DNA of 42,217 nucleotides from Polaromonas sp. (GTDB lineage: Bacteria; Pseudomonadota; Gammaproteobacteria; Burkholderiales; Burkholderiaceae), in NCBI GenBank assembly GCA_013823505.1, contig PNMH01000029.1, positions 1-42,217 of the forward strand, given 5' to 3'. Positions 1 through 8,785 of this stretch are shown here, in pieces. How positions within the stretch are numbered: the first letter of the stretch is position 1; every line of letters begins with the position of its first letter. The notes under the pieces were generated by a model, which worked only from the letters and a program-made list of their open reading frames with translations, ran no database searches and was not told the DNA's origin. The position numbers and the translations under genes were made by a program.

Positions 1-1896
1 TTCAACCCCTCACACCTCGAGATCGTCAACCCTGTGGTTGAAGGTTCGGTGCGCGCCCGCATGGACCGCCGTGGCGATCCGCTGGGCAAGCAGGTGTTGC
101 CAGTGCTGGTGCACGGCGACGCGGCCTTTGCTGGCCAGGGTGTGGTCATGGAGACGCTGGCACTGGCCGAAACGCGTGGTTACTCCACGGGTGGCACGGT
201 GCACCTGGTGATCAACAACCAGATCGGCTTCACCACCTCCGACCCGCGCGACAGCCGATCCACGTTGTACTGCTCCGACGTCGTCAAGATGATCGAGTCG
301 CCGGTGCTGCACGTGAACGGTGACGACCCGGAAGCCGTGGTGTACGCCACCCAGCTCGCGCTCGAATTCCGCATGGCCTTCCAAAAGGACGTGGTGGTCG
401 ACATCGTGTGCTTCCGCAAGCTCGGCCACAACGAACAGGACACCCCGAGCCTGACCCAGCCGCTGATGTACAAAAAGATCGCGGCCCACCCCGGCACGCG
501 CAAGCTGTACGCCGACAAGCTGGTCGCGCAGGGCCTGGGCGAGTCGATCGGTGACGACATGGTCAAGGCTTACCGCGCCGCACTCGACGACGGCCGTCAC
601 ACGGTCGACCCGGTGCTCACCAACTTCAAGAGCAAGTTTGCGGTGGACTGGAGTCCTTACCTCAACAAGAAGTGGACGGACAGTTCCGACTCCGCCATTC
701 CCATGGCCGAGTGGAAGCGCCTGTCGGACCGCCTGACCGCCATTCCCGACACCATCTCCCCCCACCAGCTGGTGAAGAAGGTGTACGCCGATCGCGCGGC
801 CATGGGCCGCGGCGAGATTCCGGTGGACTGGGGCATGGGCGAACACATGGCGTTTGCCTCGCTGGTGGCCAGCGGTTTCCCGGTGCGACTGTCGGGCGAA
901 GACTGCGGTCGCGGCACGTTCACGCACCGCCACGCCGTGATTCACGATCAGAACCGCGAGAAGTTCGACGAGGGCACCTATGTGCCGCTGCAGAACGTGG
1001 CCGACAACCAGGCTCCGTTCGTGGTGATCGACTCGATCCTGTCCGAAGAAGCGGTGCTGGCCTTTGAATACGGCTATGCCTCGAACGACCCGAACACGCT
1101 GGTGATCTGGGAAGCGCAGTTCGGCGACTTCGTCAACGGCGCCCAGGTGGTGATCGACCAGTTCATCGCCTCCGGCGAAGTGAAGTGGGGCCGTGTCAAC
1201 GGGATCACGTTGATGTTGCCGCACGGCTACGAAGGTCAAGGCCCTGAGCACAGCTCGGCGCGCCTGGAGCGCTTCATGCAGATGGCCGCCGACACCAACA
1301 TGCAGATCGTGCAGCCCACCACGGCCAGCCAGATCTTCCATGTGCTGCGTCGCCAGATGATTCGTGGGCTGCGCAAGCCGCTGATCATCTTCACGCCCAA
1401 GTCGCTGCTGCGCAACAAAGACGCGACCTCGCCGCTGTCCGAGTTCACCAAGGGTGGTTTCCAGACGGTGATTCCCGACCAGAGCGCGGACGTGGCGAAA
1501 AAGGCCGAGAAGGTCAAGCGCGTCATCTGCTGCTCGGGCAAGGTGTACTACGACCTGGTCAAGAAGCGTGAGGAGCGCGAGTCCGATGACGTGGCGATCA
1601 TCCGCGTCGAACAGCTCTATCCGTTTCCGCACAAGGTGTTTGGTGCCGAACTGCGCAAGTACCCCAACGCCACCGACATCGTGTGGTGCCAGGACGAGCC
1701 GCAAAACCAGGGCGCCTGGTTCTTCGTGCAGCACTACATCCACGAGAACATGCTCGACGGTCAGAAGCTCGGCTATGCCGGACGCGCCGCGTCCGCTTCG
1801 CCAGCGGTGGGTTACTCCCACCTGCACCAGGAACAGCAGAAGAACCTGATCGACGCCGCCTTCGGCAAGCTCAAGGGCTTCATCCTCACCAAGTAA
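1..1896 (+). CDS. sucA: 2-oxoglutarate dehydrogenase E1 component, 5'-truncated by window edge
   Basis: Thiamine-diphosphate E1 subunit of the 2-oxoglutarate dehydrogenase complex. It decarboxylates 2-oxoglutarate and passes the succinyl group to the lipoyl arm of SucB in the TCA cycle. The reading frame is open from base 1, so 631 C-terminal residues are visible; the family is about 930-960 residues long, so roughly the first third is missing. Visible family signatures include HLEIVNPVVEGSVRAR at the start, the HGDAAFAGQG segment, the transketolase-like pyrimidine-binding segment (SGEDCGRGTFTHRHAV) and the C-terminal WCQDEPQNQGAW block. SucB follows 83 bases downstream on the same strand, and lpdA comes after that, the usual E1-E2-E3 order. 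Identity is secure from sequence and context. Its promoter lies outside the window. Confidence 0.97.
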   Translation, partial: FNPSHLEIVNPVVEGSVRARMDRRGDPLGKQVLPVLVHGDAAFAGQGVVMETLALAETRGYSTGGTVHLVINNQIGFTTSDPRDSRSTLYCSDVVKMIESPVLHVNGDDPEAVVYATQLALEFRMAFQKDVVVDIVCFRKLGHNEQDTPSLTQPLMYKKIAAHPGTRKLYADKLVAQGLGESIGDDMVKAYRAALDDGRHTVDPVLTNFKSKFAVDWSPYLNKKWTDSSDSAIPMAEWKRLSDRLTAIPDTISPHQLVKKVYADRAAMGRGEIPVDWGMGEHMAFASLVASGFPVRLSGEDCGRGTFTHRHAVIHDQNREKFDEGTYVPLQNVADNQAPFVVIDSILSEEAVLAFEYGYASNDPNTLVIWEAQFGDFVNGAQVVIDQFIASGEVKWGRVNGITLMLPHGYEGQGPEHSSARLERFMQMAADTNMQIVQPTTASQIFHVLRRQMIRGLRKPLIIFTPKSLLRNKDATSPLSEFTKGGFQTVIPDQSADVAKKAEKVKRVICCSGKVYYDLVKKREERESDDVAIIRVEQLYPFPHKVFGAELRKYPNATDIVWCQDEPQNQGAWFFVQHYIHENMLDGQKLGYAGRAASASPAVGYSHLHQEQQKNLIDAAFGKLKGFILTK

Positions 1897-1979
1897 GCCG
1901 CTGCTGCCGCCTGGCCCGCGGATCTTGAATCCCGGGTCGGCTGGCTCAGCGCAGTCCGAAACAAACAGGTAGAAGAAAC

Positions 1980-3245
1980 ATGGCAATCGTAGAAGTCAAA
2001 GTCCCGCAGCTCTCCGAATCGGTGGCCGAAGCCACCATGCTGCAGTGGAAGAAAAAAGTCGGCGACTCAGTGGCGGTCGACGAGATCCTGATCGAGATCG
2101 AGACCGACAAGGTCGTGCTCGAAGTGCCGGCCCCCTCGGCCGGCGTGCTGGTTGAAATCCTTCAGGCTGATGGCGCCACGGTGGCGGCCGAACAGCTGAT
2201 CGCGCGCATCGACACCGCTGCCGTGGCCGGCGCCCCAGCACCCGCCGCTTCCGCCGTTGCAGCACCCGCTGCTGCCCCAGCCCCGGCTGCCGCCGCAGCA
2301 GCCGTTGCATCCACCAGCAAGGCCGGCGTGGCCATGCCCGCCGCGGCCAAGCTCATGGCCGACAACAACCTCGCCTCGGGCTCGGTGCCCGGCACGGGCA
2401 AAGACGGCCGCGTGACCAAAGGCGACGTGCTCACGGCCGTGGCCGCACCCAAGCCAGCCGCCGTGGCCGCACCCGTGGCCATCCCCACGGGCGCACCCGC
2501 CAAGGTGCTGCCTCAGGTGCCGGTGGTGGCGCCCGATCTGGGCGACCGCCCGCAAGAGCGTGTGCCCATGACACGCCTGCGCGCTCGCGTGGCCGAGCGT
2601 CTGTTGCAGTCGCAGTCGACCAACGCCATCCTGACCACCTTCAATGAAATCAACATGGCCCCGGTCATGGAGATGCGCAAGAAGTTCCAGGAGAAGTTCG
2701 AGAAGGAACACGGCGTCAAGCTCGGTTTCATGAGCTTCTTCGTCAAGGCCGCTGTGCACGCGCTGAAGAAGTACCCCATCCTGAACGCATCGGTGGATGG
2801 CAACGACATCGTCTACCACGGCTTCTTCGACATCGGCATCGCTGTCGGTTCGCCGCGCGGCCTGGTGGTGCCCATCCTGCGCAACGCCGATCAGATGAGC
2901 TTTGCCGACATCGAGAAGAAGATCGCTGAGTACGGCCAGAAGGCCAAGGACGGCAAGCTCGGCATCGACGAGATGACCGGGGGCACGTTCTCCATTTCCA
3001 ACGGCGGCACCTTCGGCTCCATGATGTCCACCCCCATCATCAACCCGCCGCAGTCGGCCATCCTGGGCGTGCACGCCACCAAGGACCGCGCGATGGTGGA
3101 AAACGGCCAAGTGGTGGTGCGCCCCATGAACTACTTCGCCATGTCCTACGACCACCGCATCATCGACGGCCGCGAAGCCGTATTGGGCCTGGTGGCCATG
3201 AAAGAAGCGCTGGAAGACCCAGCCCGCTTGCTCTTCGACATCTGA
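1980..3245 (+). CDS. sucB: 2-oxoglutarate dehydrogenase E2, dihydrolipoamide succinyltransferase
   Basis: Core E2 subunit that transfers succinyl from lipoate to CoA. Domains in order: lipoyl domain (about 1-77) with the acceptor lysine K44 in [12 protein letters not shown]; an Ala/Pro-rich swinging linker (about 78-118); the peripheral E1/E3-binding domain (about 120-152, [30 protein letters not shown] region); a second Ala/Pro linker (about 153-180); and the catalytic domain ending in [13 protein letters not shown] with the active-site H392 near the C-terminus. The 421-residue length is normal. The ATG at 1980 is preceded by a purine-rich AGGTAGAAG element. It follows sucA and precedes lpdA, but a strong terminator-like hairpin separates it from lpdA. 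Confidence 0.97.
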   Translation: MAIVEVKVPQLSESVAEATMLQWKKKVGDSVAVDEILIEIETDKVVLEVPAPSAGVLVEILQADGATVAAEQLIARIDTAAVAGAPAPAASAVAAPAAAPAPAAAAAAVASTSKAGVAMPAAAKLMADNNLASGSVPGTGKDGRVTKGDVLTAVAAPKPAAVAAPVAIPTGAPAKVLPQVPVVAPDLGDRPQERVPMTRLRARVAERLLQSQSTNAILTTFNEINMAPVMEMRKKFQEKFEKEHGVKLGFMSFFVKAAVHALKKYPILNASVDGNDIVYHGFFDIGIAVGSPRGLVVPILRNADQMSFADIEKKIAEYGQKAKDGKLGIDEMTGGTFSISNGGTFGSMMSTPIINPPQSAILGVHATKDRAMVENGQVVVRPMNYFAMSYDHRIIDGREAVLGLVAMKEALEDPARLLFDI

Positions 3246-3260
3246 TCGGCAACCCCGTTC

Positions 3261-3294
3261 GCCAACGCCCCGACAGGGGCGTTGGCCTTTTGAA
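3261..3294 (+). terminator. Rho-independent terminator-like hairpin between sucB and lpdA
   Basis: A perfect 11-bp GC-rich stem (GCCAACGCCCC at 3261-3271 paired with GGGGCGTTGGC at 3276-3286) closes a 4-base GACA loop and is followed by CTTTT. It begins 15 bases after the sucB stop and lies just upstream of lpdA. The T-run is short, so termination may be partial, which would lower E3 expression relative to E1/E2. The reverse orientation has no T-run after the stem. Confidence 0.72.
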
Positions 3295-3308
3295 TTCAGG
3301 AATCCAAC

Positions 3309-4736
3309 ATGTCCCAAACATTTGACGTCGTCGTCATTGGCGGTGGCCCCGGTGGCTACATCGCCGCCATCCGCGCAGCCCAACTCGGTTTCAAGGTCGC
3401 CTGCATCGACGAGTGGAAAAACGCCGCCGGCGGCCCTGCCCCCGGCGGCACCTGCACCAACGTCGGCTGCATTCCGTCCAAGGCGTTGCTGCAGTCGTCG
3501 GAGCACTTCGACCACGCCAACCACCACTTCGCCGATCACGGCATCACCGCTACCAACGTCAAGATCGACATCGCCAAGATGATCGCTCGCAAAGACACCG
3601 TGGTGAAGCAGAACAACGACGGCATCCTGTACCTGTTCAAGAAGAACAAGATCTCGTTCTTCCACGGCCGCGGCTCGTTCGCCAAGGCGGTGGAAGCCGG
3701 CTACGAAATCCAGGTCACGGGTGCCAAAGAAGAGCTGCTGACCGCGCGCCAGATCATCGTGGCCACCGGCTCCAACGCACGCGCATTGCCCGGCACGCCG
3801 TTCGACGAAGAGACGGTCCTGTCCAACGACGGCGCGCTGCGCCTGGGCGCTGTGCCCAAGAAAATGGTGCTGATCGGCTCCGGCGTCATCGGCCTGGAAA
3901 TGGGCTCGGTCTGGCGCCGGCTCGGGTCGGACGTGACCATCCTCGAAGGCCTGCCCACGTTCCTGGGTGCGGTGGACGAACAGATCGCCAAGGAAGCCAA
4001 GAAGGCGTTCGACAAGCAGGGCCTGAAGATCGAGCTGGGCGTGAAGGTCGGCGAGATCAAGACGACAAAGAAGGGTGTGAGCGTGGCCTACACAAACGCC
4101 AAGGGCGAAGCCCAGTCGCTCGACGCCGACAAGCTCATCGTCTCCATCGGCCGCGTGCCCAACACCATCGGCCTCAATGCCGAGGCTGTTGGCCTGCAGC
4201 TCGACGAGCGCGGCGCCATCGTGGTCGACGCCGAGTGCCGCACCAACCTCAAGGGTGTGTGGGCAGTGGGCGACGTGGTGCGTGGCCCCATGCTGGCGCA
4301 CAAGGCGGAAGAAGAGGGCGTGGCAGTGGCTGAACGCATTGCTGGCCAGCACGGCCATGTGAACTTCAACACGATCCCCTGGGTGATCTACACCAGCCCC
4401 GAAATCGCCTGGGTGGGCGAGACCGAGCAGCAGCTCAAGGCCCGTGGCGCCGCTTACAAGGCCGGCACCTTCCCGTTCCTGGCCAACGGCCGTGCGCGTG
4501 CGCTGGGCGACACCACCGGCATGGTCAAGTTCCTGGCGGATGCCGTGTCCGACGAGATCCTGGGCGTGCACATCGTTGGCCCGCAAGCCAGCGAGTTGAT
4601 CGCCGAAGCCGTGGTGGCCATGGAGTTCAAGGCCAGCGCCGAAGACATCGCGCGCATCTGCCACGCGCACCCATCGCTGTCGGAAGCGACGAAAGAAGCC
4701 GCACTCGCGGTGGACAAGCGCACGCTGAATTTCTGA
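3309..4736 (+). CDS. lpdA: Dihydrolipoyl dehydrogenase (E3)
   Basis: FAD-dependent E3 enzyme that reoxidises dihydrolipoamide with NAD+, closing the 2-oxoglutarate dehydrogenase cycle. The 475-residue protein has the N-terminal FAD-binding GGGPGGY motif (11-17), the redox-active disulfide C49/C54 in GGTCTNVGCIPSKALL, a second nucleotide-binding GSGVIGLEMG motif in the NAD domain, and the C-terminal dimer-interface HAHPSLSE motif that supplies the catalytic His-Glu pair. A short GGPAPGG extension precedes the disulfide. The ATG at 3309 has a CAGGAA ribosome site. Position after sucB supports a role in the 2-oxoglutarate complex; a pyruvate dehydrogenase E3 elsewhere in the genome cannot be excluded. 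The upstream hairpin suggests independent or attenuated expression. Confidence 0.96.
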   Translation: MSQTFDVVVIGGGPGGYIAAIRAAQLGFKVACIDEWKNAAGGPAPGGTCTNVGCIPSKALLQSSEHFDHANHHFADHGITATNVKIDIAKMIARKDTVVKQNNDGILYLFKKNKISFFHGRGSFAKAVEAGYEIQVTGAKEELLTARQIIVATGSNARALPGTPFDEETVLSNDGALRLGAVPKKMVLIGSGVIGLEMGSVWRRLGSDVTILEGLPTFLGAVDEQIAKEAKKAFDKQGLKIELGVKVGEIKTTKKGVSVAYTNAKGEAQSLDADKLIVSIGRVPNTIGLNAEAVGLQLDERGAIVVDAECRTNLKGVWAVGDVVRGPMLAHKAEEEGVAVAERIAGQHGHVNFNTIPWVIYTSPEIAWVGETEQQLKARGAAYKAGTFPFLANGRARALGDTTGMVKFLADAVSDEILGVHIVGPQASELIAEAVVAMEFKASAEDIARICHAHPSLSEATKEAALAVDKRTLNF

Positions 4737-4749
4737 ACCGGCACTGGTC

Positions 4750-5847
4750 TTGAGCGTTCGCAGCACCTACGAAGCCGCGCTGAAAGAGCGCGGCTACACA
4801 ACCGATCCCGCCCAGCAGCGTGCCATTGACGCGCTGGAGCGGTGTGCCACCGAGTGGGCGCAGTACAAGCAGCGCCGTTCCAACTCGCTCAAAAAGCTCT
4901 TCATCAAGCCCGAGATTCCGCGCGGCGTGTACATGTTCGGCGGCGTGGGCCGGGGCAAAAGCTTCTTGATGGATTGTTTCTTCAACGCGGTGCCGCTCAA
5001 ACGCAAAACACGCCTGCACTTTCATGAGTTCATGCGCGAGGTGCACCGCGAACTGCGCGAGTTGCAGGGCACCGTGAACCCGCTGGACGAGCTCGGTCTG
5101 CGCATCGCCAAGCGCTACAAGCTGATCTGCTTTGACGAGTTCCACGTGGCGGACGTGACCGACGCCATGATCCTGCACCGCCTGCTCGATGCACTGTTCA
5201 AGGCCGGCGTGGGTTTCGTCACGACGTCGAACTTCCATCCCGACGGCCTGTACCCCGACGGCCTGCACCGCGACCGCATCCTGCCCGCGATCGAGTTGCT
5301 CAAGGACCGCCTGGAAGTGCTGAGCGTGGACAACGGCACTGACTACCGCCGGCGCACGCTTAACCACATCGAGCTGTACCACTGCCCGCTGGGGCCGCAG
5401 GCCGATGCATCGATGGAAGCGACCTTCAACGAACTGGCCGAAGCGGGCGACCAGGACCCGGTGATGCAGATCGAGTCGCGGCAGATCAGGGCTGTGCGTC
5501 GAGCCGGCGGTGTGATCTGGTTCGATTTCCGCACCCTTTGCGGCGGGCCGCGTTCACAGAACGACTACCTGGAAATCGCCACCCAGTTCCACACGGTGAT
5601 GCTATCCAACGTGCCGCAGATGCAGGTGCGCCAAGCGTCGGAGGCGCGGCGATTCACCTGGCTGATCGACGTGCTCTACGACCGCCGCGTCAAGTTGGTC
5701 ATGTCGGCGGCGGTTCAGCCCGAAGAGCTTTACCTCGAAGGTCCCATGTCGCACGAGTTCCCCCGCACCGTTTCCCGCTTGAGCGAGATGCAGTCCGAGG
5801 AGTTTCTGGCGCTTGAACACCGCTTGGTGGACACCGGGTTGACCTGA
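4750..5847 (+). CDS. zapE: Cell division protein ZapE (AFG1-like ATPase)
   Basis: AAA-type ATPase of the ZapE/AFG1 family. In E. coli ZapE associates with the Z-ring and is required under stress; the mitochondrial AFG1 homologue acts in inner-membrane protein quality control. The 365-residue protein carries Walker A GGVGRGKS at 64-71, Walker B LICFDEFH with D129/E130, and the family VTTSNFHPDGLYPDGLHR segment containing the sensor region. The start is taken as TTG at 4750, 13 bases after the lpdA stop, because no in-frame ATG occurs before the Walker A region and the family needs the N-terminal helix. The ribosome site is weak, so coupling to lpdA is likely. Confidence 0.92.
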   Translation: MSVRSTYEAALKERGYTTDPAQQRAIDALERCATEWAQYKQRRSNSLKKLFIKPEIPRGVYMFGGVGRGKSFLMDCFFNAVPLKRKTRLHFHEFMREVHRELRELQGTVNPLDELGLRIAKRYKLICFDEFHVADVTDAMILHRLLDALFKAGVGFVTTSNFHPDGLYPDGLHRDRILPAIELLKDRLEVLSVDNGTDYRRRTLNHIELYHCPLGPQADASMEATFNELAEAGDQDPVMQIESRQIRAVRRAGGVIWFDFRTLCGGPRSQNDYLEIATQFHTVMLSNVPQMQVRQASEARRFTWLIDVLYDRRVKLVMSAAVQPEELYLEGPMSHEFPRTVSRLSEMQSEEFLALEHRLVDTGLT

Positions 5848-5880
5848 CCCGGAAAGCGACGGAGCGCAGGGGCAAAAGTC

Positions 5881-6639
5881 TTAGCTCAACGGCTCCAGTT
5901 TCACGATCACGATCGACAGGTTGTCGCCCGCGCCTTTGGCTCGGGTGCGGGCCTTCTGGATCAGAAACTCGCAGGCCTCGCGCGGCGACAGCATCGCGAT
6001 CGTGCTGGCCAGTTCTTCGGGTGTGAAGTAGTGCCACACGCCATCGCTGCAGGCCATCAGTGCTTCGCCCGGCGTGAGTTGCGGTACCACGTGCAGGTCC
6101 ACAGGCGGGTCGTTTTCGGTGCCCAGGCAGCCCATCAGGATGTTGGCGTGCGGGTGGTCCAGCGCGTCCTGCTCGCTCAGCTCGCCCTGATTGACGAGGG
6201 TCTGCACGTAGGAATGGTCCATGGTGCGAAACACCATGCGGCCGTTGCGGAAGTGGTAGACCCGCGAATCACCGGCGTGCACCCAGTGGCTCTCACCGTC
6301 GGGGTCGATCAGGAAGGCGGCGATCGTGCTGTGCGGCTCCTGTTCGGCCGACACGGCGGTGAGCTTGATCACCAGGTGCGACTCTTCGACGATCTGGCGC
6401 AGCAAGGCAGACGCGTCATCGGTGTCCGGGTCGTAGCGTTCGAACAGCTGGCGTGCCGTGAGCATCACCTGGTCGGACGCTTTGCGGCCGCCACTGCGCC
6501 CGCCCATGCCGTCGGCCAGCACGGCCAGCATGCAGCTGCTGTGGCGCGGGTGGTTCAGCAAACAGACCTGGTCTTGCTGGTAATCGCGGTCACCCCGGTG
6601 GATGCCGGTGGAAGCCTGGATGCGGTAGCCTTTGGACAT
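5881..6639 (-). CDS. PP2C-family serine/threonine protein phosphatase
   Basis: Metal-dependent Ser/Thr phosphatase of the bacterial PP2C (Stp/PrpC) type, 252 residues, predicted soluble. The metal-binding motifs are all present: the N-terminal GDRDYQQDQV motif, DGMGGRSGG (D43), GDSRVYHF, SDGVW and the C-terminal GDNLSIVIV, so it should be active. The start is set at the ATG at 6639 (MSKGYRIQAS), because the upstream in-frame extension lacks family similarity and overlaps the divergent gene. It stands alone: zapE converges on it 33 bases away and yoaA diverges 52 bases away. No Hanks-type kinase is in the window, so its substrate and partner are unknown. Confidence 0.88.
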   Translation of the reverse strand: MSKGYRIQASTGIHRGDRDYQQDQVCLLNHPRHSSCMLAVLADGMGGRSGGRKASDQVMLTARQLFERYDPDTDDASALLRQIVEESHLVIKLTAVSAEQEPHSTIAAFLIDPDGESHWVHAGDSRVYHFRNGRMVFRTMDHSYVQTLVNQGELSEQDALDHPHANILMGCLGTENDPPVDLHVVPQLTPGEALMACSDGVWHYFTPEELASTIAMLSPREACEFLIQKARTRAKGAGDNLSIVIVKLEPLS

Positions 6640-6691
6640 ATGAATCAATCGTTGTTCGGGTGCCGTTCGTTGCACGCAATGGTATCCAGTA

Positions 6692-8785
6692 ATGCCCCCA
6701 CGGTACCCCACCGCCCGTGCGCCTTTGCACGCCGCTGGCGTGGTTGATCTGGTCCAGGGCGTGGCAGCTGCCTTTGCTGCAGATGGCCCACTTTCGGCGT
6801 CCCGCTCCGGTCTTCGTCCCCGGTCAGGCCAGTTGGACATGGCGCTGGCCGTGGCGCAGGCCTTGCAGACGGGCGGGCACCTGGCGGTGGAGGCGGGCAC
6901 CGGCGTGGGCAAGACCTTTGCCTACCTCGTGCCGGTGCTGCTGAGCGGACAGCGCGCGCTACTGTCGACGGCCACGCAGGCGCTGCAGGACCAGCTGTTC
7001 ACGCGTGACATCCCGGCCGTGTCGCGCGCACTGGGCCTGCCGGTGCGCGCGGCGCTGCTCAAGGGGCGATCCAGCTATCTGTGCCTGCACCGACTGGAAC
7101 TGGCGAGAACCATCGGCTCGTCCGCGCAACGCGACCCGGCGGTGGCCGCTGGACTGGAGCATGTCCAGCGCTGGGCTCAGATCACACGCAGCGGCGATGT
7201 GGGCGAGCTGGACGGGCTGGACGAACGATCGCCACTGCGCCCACTGATCACGTCCACGCGCCACAACTGTGTGGGCGCCACGTGCCCGCAGGCCGCAGCG
7301 TGTCACGTCAACCTGGCCCGCCGCCAGGCCCGTGAGGCCGACTGGGTGGTGATCAACCACCACCTCTTTTTTGCCGATCAGGTCATCCGCGAAGCCGAAG
7401 CCGTGGACTGGTTGCCCGAGACCGGGGTGGTGGTGCTGGACGAAGCGCACCAACTCAACGACACGCGCGTGCAGCTTTTGTCGCAGTCCATTGCTTCGGA
7501 CCACCTGCGCGACCTCGCGCGCGAACTCGGTGTGCAAGGGAACGCCCGGGCGCGTGGGTTGCGGCCCTGGGCGCACCTCGCGCTCATGGTCGATCAAGCG
7601 TGCCGCGCCCTGGGCTCGGTGCCTCGTGGCGCAATTGCCCAGGGCCGCAGTGCGTGGCCCGATGCCACGCCCGATGGCCTGGACCCAACAGGTTGGCTGG
7701 AGGCCGTCTCTGGCCTTGACCAGGCTTTGACGGCCGTGCTGGAGGCGGTGTCGGCCACGGCCCAGAGCTCGGCCGAACTCTCCCGCTTGCTGGTACGCAT
7801 CAAGGCCCTGCAGAGCACCTGGAGCCACCTGGCGCCGGGCGGCCCGAGCCCGGCGGATGCCACCAGCGTGCGCTGGATGGAGTGGGGCGCTGACCGTTCC
7901 TGGCGCATGGTGAGTGCGCCGCTGGACAGCGCCGCCCGCTTCAGTCGGCTGGTGCAGGAATCCGGGTCTGGCAGAAGCTGGATCTTCGCGTCTGCCACCC
8001 TGGGTCACGACGACGCATTGAGCTGGTTTACCCGCAGCCTGGGGCTGGAGGACCACCCCGCGGTGCGCACTTTGCGGGTTGCCAGCCCGTTCGACCATGG
8101 CGAGCAAGCATCGCTTTTTGTGCCGCACGACCTGCCCGAGCCGTCCGACGAAGCTCACACACCCGAGCTGGCGGCACGGGTGGCGCGGTGGGCGACCCGA
8201 CTCGGTGGTCGCACCCTGGTGCTGACCACCACGCTGCGTGCGGTATCTCGCATGGCCGAGGCCCTGAGTGAGGAGGTGTTGCAAGGCCGCTGTGCGCCGC
8301 TGTTGGTGCTTGCCCAGGGACGCTTGTCGCGCGCGGCACTGCTGGCCCGGTTCAGGGCGGCTGCATCAACGGAGCGGGGTGCCGTCCTCGTGGCGTCCGC
8401 CTCGTTCTGGGAAGGGGTGGACCTGGCCGGCGACGCGCTTCAGCTGCTCGTGATCGACAAACTGCCCTTCACATCGCCAGACGATCCCTTGATGGCCGCG
8501 CGAGCAGCACGGCTGGAAGCTCAGGGGCTCAAGGCTTTTGGCGACGGCTACTTGCCCGAGGCCGCCATGGCCTTGAAGCAGGGCGCCGGGCGCTTGATTC
8601 GAACCGAAACCGACCGAGGCGTGCTTGTGATAGGAGACCGCCGGCTGCTTACCCGCAGCTACGGCCTTCAGTTGCTGGCCAGCCTGCCACCCATGCGCCG
8701 TCTGGTGGACGAAGCGGACATGGACACAGCGCTGGACGCGCTGGCCATCACCAGATCTTCCACCAGGGATCGTCCTTGCTCTTGA
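6692..8785 (+). CDS. yoaA: YoaA-type XPD/Rad3-like ATP-dependent DNA helicase
   Basis: Superfamily 2 iron-sulfur DNA helicase of the DinG/YoaA/XPD group, 697 residues. Walker A GTGVGKT lies at 69-75 and the DEAH box at 250-253 (VVVLDEAHQL). Four cysteines with XPD-like spacing, C131, C193, C198 and C204, should bind a 4Fe-4S cluster. The C-terminal motifs SFWEGVDLAGD, IDKLPFTSPDDPL and KQGAGRLIR closely match E. coli YoaA rather than DinG. In E. coli, YoaA pairs with the DNA polymerase III chi subunit HolC during replication repair. The ATG at 6692 has a poor ribosome site, and a start a few codons later is possible. Its 3' end overlaps bamD, on the other strand, by 38 bases. Confidence 0.9.
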   Translation: MPPRYPTARAPLHAAGVVDLVQGVAAAFAADGPLSASRSGLRPRSGQLDMALAVAQALQTGGHLAVEAGTGVGKTFAYLVPVLLSGQRALLSTATQALQDQLFTRDIPAVSRALGLPVRAALLKGRSSYLCLHRLELARTIGSSAQRDPAVAAGLEHVQRWAQITRSGDVGELDGLDERSPLRPLITSTRHNCVGATCPQAAACHVNLARRQAREADWVVINHHLFFADQVIREAEAVDWLPETGVVVLDEAHQLNDTRVQLLSQSIASDHLRDLARELGVQGNARARGLRPWAHLALMVDQACRALGSVPRGAIAQGRSAWPDATPDGLDPTGWLEAVSGLDQALTAVLEAVSATAQSSAELSRLLVRIKALQSTWSHLAPGGPSPADATSVRWMEWGADRSWRMVSAPLDSAARFSRLVQESGSGRSWIFASATLGHDDALSWFTRSLGLEDHPAVRTLRVASPFDHGEQASLFVPHDLPEPSDEAHTPELAARVARWATRLGGRTLVLTTTLRAVSRMAEALSEEVLQGRCAPLLVLAQGRLSRAALLARFRAAASTERGAVLVASASFWEGVDLAGDALQLLVIDKLPFTSPDDPLMAARAARLEAQGLKAFGDGYLPEAAMALKQGAGRLIRTETDRGVLVIGDRRLLTRSYGLQLLASLPPMRRLVDEADMDTALDALAITRSSTRDRPCS

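Noticed and set aside
10..1986. Long open frame on the minus strand opposite sucA (658 codons)
   Set aside because: Antisense shadow of a high-GC gene; low-complexity His/Arg/Val-rich translation with no recognisable domain.
2067..4766. 899-codon open frame on the minus strand opposite sucB and lpdA
   Set aside because: Runs antisense across two certain genes and their terminator; composition is typical of GC-rich shadow frames.
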